From the NCBI GenBank assembly GCA_003342895.1, contig PTFA01000158.1:1788952-1852951 (forward strand): DNA of 64,000 bases, written 5' to 3'. The notes under the pieces are model-generated. The model worked only from the letters and a program-made list of their open reading frames with translations, did not search any database and had not been told where the DNA came from. Source of the DNA: Casuarius casuarius. Its lineage: Eukaryota; Chordata; Aves; Casuariiformes; Casuariidae. Position numbers and translations under genes: made by a program. Shown in pieces: positions 23,864 to 35,040 of this stretch (within the stretch, counting starts at the first letter, position 1; each line of letters begins with the position of its first letter).

Positions 23864-25287
23864 AATTATTATAACTGACCTCTGATCTCACTGTTAGCAC
23901 AAATAGGCCACTGAATCTAATCCACTTCATTGAGCCCGAAGAATCTGACTGACCTGCCCAAGTAGTCCTAATTCAAAGGCACCAAGGGGTGGATACCACT
24001 CCAGTTCCTTGAAGAGATCTGGTGGTTAAATGTCCTGGATTGACTCTACTGGGTTCCCACTAATAATAAGACATATTTCACTGTCTTGAAAGAGAATCCA
24101 ACTTGACGATCTTAGAAAAGGAAGAGAGGCAGGCTTAAATCGCAAAGCGTGGAGTCAGGCAAAGCCATCATTTGTATGGAGTCAGGAAACAGGGACTTTA
24201 TGGAGGCTGCGTACACTCCTGTGTCATGAAACCAGGATCATACAGGCCTTAAAGGACTTCAGACCCAGCTACCTGCATTGTTGTTATCAAAGGATGTCAT
24301 CCTACATGCATGACAGCAGAAGTGAGCGTGCATGATTTAAGAAGGCACAGACCAACAAATCCACAAATCCCACCTATCTGAGAAGTGGAGTCAGCTGCAA
24401 GTGAGGTTGAGTGGGATATGGTTAATGCTGTAAAACATTCAGTCTTGTGCACTAAAATCAGACCTACTCTGCACATCATCTGATAGGCAATTATGTTTAA
24501 ATAATTCAGTGCTGTCACTTAAAGGTGAAATCAGCATTTTCTTGCATCTGAGTTTTGAAGTTGTCAGCAGGTTTCTATTAGTAAGTAACTTAGTCCAGGA
24601 GCCTTTGTTCATTGAATGGATCTTTTTCAAGCAGTTAATACTATTTTTATATGTCATTTTTCCTTATATTATCACTTCAGCAGTTATTTGAGGCTCTAAT
24701 CCCATTAGTTTTACATACAGTACCATTGGCAATAGAGACAAAGACATAGGGGAATTGTACTTTAACATAAGGAAGTACAGACCATATTCATTTTTTGCTG
24801 GGGCCAATAGCTTCGATATAGAATATATTATGTATTTATTATAACTAAGTGCCTTCTGTTTAATATACTAGGGAATATTTCAAGGCATTAAAGGAAGAGT
24901 AGAATCCAAGACCAAAAAAGCAAAAGAAATCATCAAGCCTAGCAGCTTTTTCTACTGTCTCTAAAGCGCACTAAACCTGTTTATCAAACTACCTCTTGAA
25001 TTTACTTTGATTTACAAGTTTCTATGCAATTTATACACAATGAATTCCACATGGCACATTTAAACCAGGAAGTTTTGAGGTCTGCTAGCAATCTGCATTC
25101 TCCTCACTTCTCGATTTAGGTCAGACAGTAGGATGCTAATAATATACATCATAGTTTGCATGGTAAATTTTCTTCTTTTAATCTTAAAATATTTATCAAG
25201 GTCTCAGATATCTAGATCCAGCAATAACTTCATTTGAAAGAAAGACGTTTTCTAGCTGAGACAGTGTTCTTTGATGGTATTTTCATC

Positions 25288-25302
25288 TTTTTTTTTTTTT
25301 TT
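25288..25302 (+). repeat. T15 homopolymer
   Basis: Fifteen consecutive T bases. On the - strand this would be an A-tail, but the sequence to its right, which would be the element body, is not recognisable as a retroposed gene. Confidence 0.9.
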
Positions 25303-26540
25303 CTGAGCAGGAGACATACATAAAATAATCATACTTATAAAAGGACTTACTTACCCCGTCATTTTTCTGGATGCTAAGATTAAAAAAACCAACAACAACA
25401 ACAAAACCCTGTGCTTAAACTCTCAGTTGAATCAGGACTTTATAACTTAAAGCAATTATTTTATTAGGTCCCACTTCTTCAAAACACTTAATTACTACAT
25501 GCATCTCTTTAACTATAATGGAACTGAGAAGTGCATAATACTTTTCTGAATCAGGGTCATGGTGACAGCCATCGATATCCATTTAATGTCACCATTACGT
25601 AAGCTTATTTAAATCTTCAGTAGACAAATGGACCAGACTCTACTCTTGGTTCTAGTCTTCAAGAGCTCCAGAAGAATAGTAATGTGTCCTTTCATGTTCT
25701 CACAAACAGGAAATATGAATATTCTTTGTTCAGTTCCCTAACAAGTCTTTCAGTATTTGTTGCTTTTAATTAGCCAGAACACAGTATTTGTGTTAAGAAA
25801 AGTTCATACATTCAGTATATATACCGAATTGAATAACTGCTTTTAAATTGCTATCATTATATTCCTTCCTTTTTGAGGATCAGAATCTATGATTATTAAC
25901 TCGAATTATTTTAATTAAAACGTCATTAGGTTCTGAAATTAACATATCAAACGAGAGGCGGCATTCTGTTTAAGACACAAGCATAAAGTTTCAAAAGCAG
26001 CTTTGTACACATCCCACGGCATGTACCATAAATTATAAATTCATCACAAATTCAGTGAAGGAAATGTCACTGAAAGACTTATATCATGTAAGTACAAAAA
26101 AGGGCAGACACACTGGAGGGCAGATCAGAGCAGCATATATCAGCAGGATGCAGAAAGCACAGGGCCTTGATTAAGGTAGAAAAATTAACATCCTGCATAG
26201 TCATAAAAACCACCCTCACGATGTGATCCAGCTTTCAAATGAGAAGCTACATACTTGCATTTTTGCACACACTGATTTACTGTTGATAATTTCCCCCATT
26301 GCACAGACTGCCCTGCTTTATGAGATAAGGCCATGCTGGTCGGCTCATGTGCCACAAGGCCACCACAGTCGCAGTCCTCTGTGGTGTGGGGGTGGTTTGC
26401 AGTGTAGAGGCAGTATATCAAAATCCAGTGCTCCTACAAGTCTGTGCATGTCTCATCCCACCTCTGTAGACTTTGGGACCAAGGTACAAATTGATAGGAG
26501 AAGCCTTAGCTTTGCTCCACCATGAATACCAGTCCTGGTT

Positions 26541-26880
26541 TCATGGAATCATAGGATAATTTAGGTTGGAAGAGACCTCTGGAGTTCACCAGGTCATGTG
26601 CCCCAGTAAGAGCTGGATCTGTAGCACCTTGTTTGGTCAAGCTTTAAATATCTTCAAGGATGGAAATCTCACAAACTCTCTGGGTTACATGTTCTGGTGT
26701 TTGATCACCCTCACTGCGAAAATGTTTTTCCTAACATCTAATCAGAATTTTAGACTTCCTGCCTTTTGTTCCTTGAGGACTTTATCATTCTGTGTGGTGC
26801 TACATGTTAGGAAATTTCTCTGTAGAAAATATGCTTCTTCAAATTCCTCATTCACACTCGCTTCCAGAACTGAAATTGTG
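26541..26880 (-). mobile_element. CR1 LINE 3' end (5'-truncated, minus strand)
   Basis: Reading left to right, ATGGAATCATAGGATAATTT, then AGGTTGGAAGAGACCTCTGG and AGTTCACCAGGTCATG, is the reverse complement of the avian CR1 3' untranslated end, including the degenerate CCAACC...CTATGATTC tail. Further along, CTTCAAGGATGGAAATCTCA, then CAAACTCTCTGGGTTACATG, and AAAATGTTTTTCCTAACATCTAATC continue the CR1 order on the - strand. The tail octamer is present about twice. Similarity weakens after about 26820, so the left (5') truncation point is uncertain. The apparent 124-codon + strand frame at 26566-26940 is antisense to this element and is not a gene. 5' truncation is usual for CR1. Confidence 0.92.
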
Positions 26881-27240
26881 TTGAAAGGGTGTTTTGTCTC
26901 CCTTAACACCTTTCATTTAAACCCATCTATGGGTAAGTGAAATAGGGTTAGGGCATGAACTCAAATACGGTCCTGCTGTTGTCCATACTCTTTAATGGTA
27001 ACCACATTTCTTGACATGGTTCTGCTCCTGTTAGACAGCAGTCTCCCAGGCACGCGTGGTTCACAGGATGGCATGGACCAGGAGACATCCTCACCATGGT
27101 CATGTGGATGCAAGTGTTGCTGTGCCAGCTGGCTGCAGTGCTGAAGAGGAATGGTCCATTGTATTTCCTAGGATAGATATAACCTATGTCTATGCTTTTC
27201 AAGTGGAAAAGTCCTATGCAAGTTATGAGGTTTTGAGTGG
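26881..27240. other. Unique spacer between CR1 and GC-rich island
   Basis: No gene or repeat was recognised. GC content rises gradually towards the island on the right (for example CAGGCACGCGTGGTTCACAG near 27047). Short opposing frames of 67-84 codons overlap here and show no motif. Confidence 0.5.
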
Positions 27241-27620
27241 TTTGGTCAGGGCACCGTGAGGGCCAGGGACTGGTATCGGCGGGGGCTTCCCGTGGTGGCA
27301 GGGCCGAGCCTTACCACCAGGGCCCGTCCCATCACCCATGAGGGAGCAGGGCACTGGGGGCACCCGGGGCAGCCCCAGCCCCAGCAACAGGCACTGCCAC
27401 GGGGATGGGGACGGGCCAAGGCCAGGCCAGGCCGTCGCTCATGGCTTGGGGTCAGGGTCAGGATCAGGCCCGTGGCAGGGGCAGGGCTGTCGTGGGGCTG
27501 GAGCCAGTACCGCTGCCATGTCACAAGGCAGGGACCGACAGCCCCGGGCTGGGCTGGGACGGGGCCTGAGGCTGGGCAGGGATGGGGGACACCCCAGGGA
27601 GGTGGGCAGGGATTTTCAAA
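27241..27620 (+). repeat. Isolated GC-rich island, minisatellite-like, with G-quadruplex motif
   Basis: About 380 bases are strongly GC-rich and G-biased on the + strand, set in AT-rich DNA. I count about 17 CpG dinucleotides. Short degenerate repeats occur: GGCCAAGGCCAGGCCAGGCC near 27414, GGGTCAGGGTCAGGATCAGG near 27449, and GGGCTGGGCTGGGACGGGG at 27546-27564, which is a canonical four-run G-quadruplex motif with two-base loops. Both strands stay open for 100-150 codons, but the predicted proteins are low-complexity Gly/Arg/Pro text, as expected for GC-rich DNA with few stops. It could be a degenerate minisatellite, an orphan CpG island or alternative promoter, or a GC-rich insertion. There is no TATA box, splice donor or coding sequence to make it a promoter call. 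Confidence 0.6.
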
Positions 27621-30600
27621 GCTTATTAATGGCCTCAGGGCCCTGACATTTTTTCAGTCATTTCTTCAGATCTTAAATGGGTTTGCACTGAAGACACCTA
27701 GATTTAGGCATTATGTGTGAGCTAGATGTCTAAATTCCCTTTTATAGTCAATACAATCAATACAGCCAAAGGACTGATTCAACTAACTGTCCAGTAGGGC
27801 TGTAATTTGGTTTCCTAAATGTTTAACCTTTAGATGCCTTAAGCTTAAGTATCTTAAGCTAAATTTAAATCCTATCCTTTGTCTTTGAACATATGGCAAA
27901 TGCTATGAGAGAAACATGTCCTTTTTATGACAAATCTGACATGATAAATCTGATATGACTTCACTGAGTTAGAATTTCTACATACAATGAAGGATTTACG
28001 TTTATAAGTATGCATAGTTTGAGCTTCAAAAAGCACTACACCATACTTCTATAATCAATACTCAATAGGTTAGTTCATTGCTGAAATGCCTGTGTTCCTC
28101 AAAGACAAAGATCATGGAGGAAGCACTGAGAATTGCAGCATATGTATGGAATAATAATGAAAACAAATAAATTATAAAGACAGGGACCACAAAAGAGCCT
28201 ATAGGCTATTTAAAGACCTAAGGAAGCATCTGGACCTGCTCTTTCATAAAGCAGGGCATAGGTTCTAGGAATCAGGTTGGGGGCATATTTTTCTACTGGA
28301 AAACTTAATTAGGATCTCAGCCCAAAAGAAGCAAGGAGTCCTCAGCTTACAAAGACCAAATCCCATAGCATTTGGTTATTCCAATTACACTTCAGCTGAA
28401 ATCTTCTCATGATAGTACTTGTTCACTGATGCAATAATTGACGGCAGAAGCTCTTGTGAAATGATGTCTGATTTCAATACTAATAGTCTGATAGCAGTGA
28501 TCAAATTTATGAGTTCTACTCTCATCTGTAGAAAATATTGAATGCCTTGAGCATGACTTTACTTCCTCTTATCTCAGCTTTTGAATCTTCCTGATAAAGC
28601 TTATTTTCAGGAGCAAAAAATGTGCACCTTCCAAAAAAGGCATAATCATTTTCTAGTAAATTAATTATTAAAATTTCTATCTTAAAAATTCACTTGATTG
28701 GAATGTTAATATGAATTATATGGTTCAGATCTGTTGTGCATTCTTAGGCAGATTGAGTTCTTGTGATGCAGCATTGATGAAAAACCTACTTAAACCAGTC
28801 CAAATGCCTCTAAAAATATCAAAAATATAAAAACAATATTTGGATGCTAAATGTTATGCAGAGAGCTCTGCCTTGCATTAATTTCTCTTGCTGTACTAAG
28901 AGAAAGCATCTCTACACTTCTTTTTAAAGAAGCTACTTCAGAAGGCAAAAGAGGATGAATGCCACCCACCTGTGAATTTTTCCTCTCCACTTCATGTTTC
29001 TAAGGTGCTTTCCCATTTCAAACAGCTTCTTATTTACTTCCAGGGAAAGCTGAAGGATCAGTGTTAAATTCTGTGCCTCTCTCTTTCTTTTATCACTTAC
29101 CGCAGTAACACTTCTAAATAGGTACAAATAGATTTGGTGGCAGAAGTAACTTTTTTTCACACTACCCCTGTCCTATTACCAGCTGATACTAATCACATTT
29201 TTAATAAACTGTGTCTTGACAGAATGTCGTACATAAACCTACCTTCCTCTACATCCATGAGGCCAGTAGCAACACTGAGTTTTCTTTCAATTTGACTGAA
29301 AGAGCAGGTTAGTATATGCACCCCTATCTACTACTGCCTTTAAACCAAATTGTCACTGATGTGGGGCTAATAGGATAGAAATCAAAATCTGTCTGCAACG
29401 CTAATAGCTTCTTGCAAGTCACAGCTGATTGTTTTTCTCTAAGTCCCTTGTCCTGAATTCATGTGATTTATGAGGAGAAATACAGCCTCTTTCAGAAAAT
29501 AAAAGTTCTTACTTCAGTAGATGCAGAAGAAAATGTGAAAGCATGGCCAAAGTGCACCTGAAAGGCTCATAAACCAACAAGCAAATAAATGGATATTGAT
29601 TGAATCAAAATCATATCACTTGGAGGAGCCTGACATGTTTGGAGTGCTGGGATGACAGGCCTGGATTGCTCAATGGGGAAGTTATTGCTTTAGCATACAG
29701 CCTTTTCATGCAGCGGTCCCTAAACCTAACACAGTCCTGATCATTCCAAGACATGCAGTAGGACTGTACATAGGGCTGACATGGCAATTCATTTGTTTTA
29801 ACTATCCTAAATAATAGAAGATTTTGTGTTCATGAGTGATTGATCTAAGGAAGCGGAATAGCATTCAGAGACCAAGAAAATTAGATGTGACAATTTTTCA
29901 GCTGTCAGAGCTTGAACTTTCAAAGACTGATGGAACGGCACAATGAGTAGACAAGGACAGAAGGATGTCCACTGACACAATAACTTCATTTCTATGATGA
30001 TGCAAGAGTCTAAGGAAACAAACTTCATTATATTCTATCGTCTGCTTTCAGGGTGAATATGTGAGGCCTTCAGAACATCACCAACGAATTGTTTACATAC
30101 TCACACCTATTTCTTTCACTAGTTTCAAATAATACTTGGTGAAACAGACAGAGACTGATGGTACTGAGGAGGTCCTGCTTTTATGTTCTCCTGAGTCATC
30201 CACGGAGATGCTGTGTTGCCTTGAAGAAGCAGTAAATCTTTTTATGCCTGAAGAACAATGTTGCTTACTTTCCTTCTAGGATAGCAGTATTTTGAGCTCT
30301 TCAAATATGATGCATTTTTTTTCTAAAGTACGAAATTATTAATAATATTTAAACAAATCAACTCTCAAGGTTTTTGTATCCTAAGCCAAAGTACTGTTCC
30401 AATGCTTGTTGTCATAGAAATTAAAGAACATCTCAAACTCTGTGTGCAATACTGTTTACTTCCAGTACAGCCAGCAGATTTTTATAATAATCAGCACTTA
30501 AAGGGTTAAAAAAATTACACCAGTTCCTGAATATGGCAATGCCAGTACTGCTGAAGAGAATTCTCTTTCTGAGCATGCCTTTAATGAAAGAAGAAAAAGG

Positions 30601-33600
30601 CTGACAGTTTGAAAATGGGGAGGCTATGCTTCTGTAGTGTAAGAAAATAAATAAATTTGTTTCTTTATTTAATTCTGTATTGCTTTTTTTATTTAGATCT
30701 TTTCAAACCACAGATGCTCAATGGGATTTGCTGTTGTATATTATATTAAATATTTATTAAATATAAATATTAGCTAAATTAAATATAAAGGTTCCCTAAA
30801 TGACAAGTGCGGAAAAAGAATGAAATTGTTTGGAGATCTTGGTGGTATCTGCAGATTGTGGAAGTTGCAGAATACGGAGGAGGAGCTCGGCTAAATTCTA
30901 CCCTGACTTCCACACCACGTTTTTATTTCAACCTTTAATTAGTGCTCCCTTTTCTGACCCTGACTCTAAGGGACCACTCTACAGGTCTGCCTCTCTTTAT
31001 CCACCAAATCCCACAGTTCAGCCACTTTCTCCAACCAGCCTCTAAATGTAGAAAAGACATTTTTCAATCACTTAGGTACAAGTCTGCCAACCAACATGAG
31101 CTGGCACCTGCAAGATTTCCATTCTGGCACTTGTGGACGAAGACAGTATACAGCGATAGATGCTGTTTCTCCAGAACAAAATCAGATTCATATTGCCAAG
31201 CAGTATACAGCACTCAAAGGAAGAACAGTTTTACTCATATTTGGCCCTCTAAGCTGTTGGAGGGTCTGGTTTAACCTTGATGTCTCCCATCTGCCTATAG
31301 TTTCAATAGCTGCTTGCGTGTTGCAGCCCTTTCCTCCGTTGCTTGACCGAACCCAGTGACTCTCCCTTCCTTCCCTCTCCATAGACCAGCAATCTTTCTC
31401 TTCTCAGCCAGGATTGTCAGTGTCAGGATCAGTCACTTGCCCGGCTATTTGTTTAAAAGGACGCTCTATATTCCCACTGTTGTTTTATCATTCATGCCTG
31501 ATTTTGACAAGTTGCTTTTATCTATCTGTATGGATTCAAGCTGGGTAATATCAGACTGACAGACTGAGGTGTATGTGATAGTTATAAAAAAAAAAGAAAA
31601 AAACCCACTAATCTAAACACTTCTCTGTTCTCCATAACATGTCATTGTCTTCTCCATGATTGTCTTGACTACAAAGCAAAGCAGCATTGTCTGTCACAAG
31701 TGAAGCTCGTTCACATCCTTCTCATCATCATATAGGTGGACAAATCTCTCAGCTGGAGAAGGACTCACTCACCTGCACATAGATATGCAGTGTTATTTCC
31801 GTAGCTGTGAAGCTGTAGCCATGTACATGTAATTCTGCCATTACCGGTAAAAGATGCAAGCTTTTACCTGTACACAGGCTTTTTACACAGTGCAGGCTCT
31901 CTGACTTGCCTGGACTTGTCTTGGCCTGAGCTGATTTTAACTTGTCTTAGCTGTAACAGCAGCGGTGTAGAGGTCAGGCAACAGTTGCCTGAATTTGTTT
32001 CAGTTTTAGCTTTAGCTTTAGTAAATTGCGTAGTGTAACCTCTCGTACTAATTAATAGATAGTAGAAAAAAGCGGTTCTTCTGTGTAGAATGAACTATCT
32101 ATGACCCGCGAATAAAAATGTAAACACAATGACCAATTACTGAACCCCAAGAGTGTGCAGCTGTGTGGGTCAGGTAAGACCAGTTTCGGGGATAGCAAAG
32201 AGAACAGAAGAATAATTATAATATGGAACTGGAAACCAGCAAGGACAAAGCTAGTAGGCAAATTGTATTACAAACATATAAAAATGACCCAAATCAGACC
32301 AGCATTGAGGAAGAAGATGACCCTACCCTCACTATCATACTCCTCCTGGTGAAGATAGACCATTTAGACTATGAGTATTAGTATCATGATAACTGAATTA
32401 ATACAAATAGCTCTTTGCTGTAATTTGTTTAGACTGCTAATACTTTAATCAGACTAATAGTAAAATCATGGCTCTGTTTATCGAATATGTTCCCTTTTTG
32501 CCCATAACGTAATGTTAAGCATAACACAGTGTCTGGCTTCGCCTTCAGCTGCCCTCCCGTGTCCTGAGTCTCCTGTAGTTCTTGCAATATGTTTTTCTGT
32601 CCTGAGAAGGTGCCTTGCACATTCGCAGTGCCTCAGTAACAAACAGAACCTTGCTTAGGCAACGGAGTCCCACCTTTGACATCAGTTTCTTTTTCTCGCC
32701 TTCCTTCCAAACGATCTTTTCAACCATGAAGGTAAATCAGTGTGAAAGCACCTTACAGTTACACAAGCCTCTGCCTCTATAGAGCTGCTGCCAGCTGCAT
32801 CTGGCACCTACCCTAGCTCCAGTAAGAGGGGACAGTACACAAAAATCCACTACAAAATGCTGTGTCTCAGTTCTCCTTCTAAATTACTGTGAGGCCAAAT
32901 AGAGGTGATGAACAGGCCAAAAGGAAGGTCAGCAGGAAATCAGACAGTTAACTAGACGACAGCTACATTTGTACCTCAGGATATACAAAATCTGAAGGAG
33001 AAAGAAACTCTGGGCAGCAGGTAGTGAAGTGTAATGGAAACAGATGTAGACTGGCAATATCAATAATTCATAATCTGGGATCAAACCAAATGATGTATTC
33101 CTTTTACTCACGTTATGATCATGTAAAGTGAAGGAGTTTTACTGAAGCTTAACAAAGAAGATTAGGTTTTGAACCCAAAATGACTCTTCTTTCCTCTTCT
33201 TTTGCTCACTACTTTCTTCGGGCTTCCAGTTTTCCATATGACATGGCTCATGCGCTGTGCTTGGAGCTCTAATCTGCGTCACTTATCTTCAAAGGAGGCT
33301 GACCATTGATTTCAACAAAAGCAAGAACAAATGTTCCCATACTCTAAAGCATGTCACATGTTGGCTGTGAATAGCCCATTTGTGGTGCTCCATAAAAAGT
33401 ATTTGTGGCCCAGAAGTTCTTTCTCCTCATATGATCAGGGATGGGACAAATGGGAATGCACACGTATATGAAGACATGCATGATTTCTATGACGTTTTCA
33501 TAGTTGTACCCTTAAAAAAAACCCTCAGAAGCTAAGGCAGAAGTTGCCACACTGATTGATTTCCTTATTTCATAAGCATGGGTTTGTCAGGGAGACAGTA

Positions 33601-34440
33601 TGGAACTGCATTTCTCAGCTGTCACTTAGCAAAGTTGCCACCAAGTTCATTGGGAGTTTGGCTGAAGAACTTGCCGATATTGCCAGGATATGAGAGCCCT
33701 GCTTTTTCCATTAATACAATCTTTTATGGCAAAACACAATGACAGTTTCTTCTTTCTTTTTCACATTAAAGTTTCTGCATAAATTTAATCAGTACACCGT
33801 AGACCACCCACTGGCTGTCACACAAAGCCCTTTCAATTTAAGAGACCAATTCACTGTACAGTTTCTCAATCATGGACCCAAACCCCCTCATCTAAATTCA
33901 ATTCATTTCTTAGTCAAGTATTTATTGAAATCAGTGCCTAGCAATCTAATTCATAAAGTCTTTTTTCCCCTGCAGTTTACTTGGAAAAATGGAATGTACT
34001 GATCTAAATAAAGATAGTATTCAGCTTTTCAGTTCATTTTAGCCTTTCTTTCAAGCAGATGGACAAATGGTCCATTTTACTGGCAATTCTAACACACAGA
34101 CCTACAGATCTAAAGATCTAAAGGTGGTATCTTCAAATATCAAAGAGAATATCAGCCTCACATTTTGAAATATAAATCCCTGAGTGTTCCAGCAGTCATG
34201 GACTGTGACTCAGGGAACTCATTTTTCTCTGTAATAACCAATAAATTGCTCAACTTGTCTCTTTGCATGGCATGTAGCTGAGAAAATCAGCAATTTTCTT
34301 CACCTCTCAAAACAAAGAGCTTTAACAGGCATTTTTAAAGTGAACAAGTTCTCTATGCCACATAGTCAATGAGCTTTATATCGCAGATAGACAAAAGTTA
34401 CAATTCTTCATAAATTAATACTGAGAGAGGATTCAACATG
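27621..34440. other. Gene-free AT-rich unique sequence
   Basis: No supportable gene. Features of note are overlapping TTAAGCTTAA-like palindromes near 27839, an AT-only tract at 30735-30787, open frames of up to 110 codons near 30942-31274 with no motif, and an 8-bp hairpin at 31846-31868 that is within chance expectation for a window this size. No element boundary was recognised. Confidence 0.55.
30735..30787 (+). repeat. AT-rich TAAATAT-type simple repeat
   Basis: Nearly every base is A or T, with repeated ATTAAATAT / TAAATATAAA units. A simple-sequence tract likely to melt easily; no function implied. Confidence 0.75.
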
Positions 34441-35040
34441 CCTTTCTGAAAGCAAGGAAAGTTGGAGAAAGTGATAAAGATGATTCTGGGAGTTAGGTTT
34501 TGGCATTGAGGAAGATGAAGAGGGAGAGTTAACACAGGAGAGTCATTAGGGATGACTTGGGATTGATTGAGATTGGGTTTGCAACTATTATGGTGAAGTT
34601 GAATTACTGGAGTACTATTATAGGCAGAAGTTCAGAGTGCAATTAAAGGGGCTATGAAGTTGTCATGGTGGTCACTGGTGGCTGTGTTTGTCTGGAATGA
34701 TGTTGAGATTGAAGAGGACTTTGGGTAGGAGGATAACGGGCCTATGAAGAGTGGTGGATGGGGAAGGATGTTGAAATAACATGGTTTGAGGGACAGTGGG
34801 TACTACAGGTAAGAAGGCTGAGACAATACTAGGTTGTGGAGGCAGTGATGAATGCTCCCTGGGGACTGGGATACTGGAACAGTGCTGGAGTGAAAAATAG
34901 GGAGTGCTGGAAATGAGGGAGCTGGGATGGTACAAGGGCTAGAGGTTGGAGGTACTGGATATGAAAGGTCTGCTGTGACACTGGGGATGGGAGGGCTAAA
35001 ACAACCCAGGAGACATGGAGCTGGTATGGGAGGATGCTGA
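34441..35040 (+). other. 600-base block with extreme G-over-C strand skew
   Basis: By hand count the + strand has about 221 G but only about 60 C over these 600 bases, while flanking sequence is not so biased. The block is studded with CTGGGA / CTGGAA / GGATGG-type words (for example GGGGACTGGGATACTGGAAC at 34861-34880) without a strict period. CpG is almost absent. The two overlapping minus-strand frames here (87 and 128 codons, 34672-34935 and 34829-35215) are Pro/Ser/Leu-rich by-products of this composition. A decayed minisatellite is the simplest reading; a transcribed region prone to R-loops is an alternative. Confidence 0.65.

Larger units (their letters stand above)
19801..26540. other. 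Gene-free unique sequence
   Basis: The largest open frame, 21118-21573 (151 codons, + strand), is Ser/Leu/Cys-rich with no domain and is not credible as a gene. The stretch includes AAAC-type and A-rich microsatellites near 20866-20940, a tandem 11-mer at about 23841-23863, a T15 run at 25288-25302 and an AAC microsatellite near 25391-25403. No RNA gene or element boundary was seen. Confidence 0.55.

Noticed and set aside
26566..26940. 124-codon + strand frame
   Set aside because: Antisense to the CR1 3' end at 26541-26880.
27256..27720. 154-codon open frame through the GC-rich island
   Set aside because: Low-complexity Gly/Arg/Pro text caused by scarcity of stops in GC-rich DNA; other frames in the same island are also open.
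27670..27850. TTAGGC / TAGATGTCTAAAT strings reminiscent of an archosaur/turtle repeat with TTAGGCACCTAAAT ends
   Set aside because: Similarity limited to a few short words; no inverted ends or boundaries could be placed.
31846..31868. 8-bp hairpin GGTAAAAG...CTTTTACC
   Set aside because: About eight such stems with short loops are expected by chance in a window this size; no associated signal.
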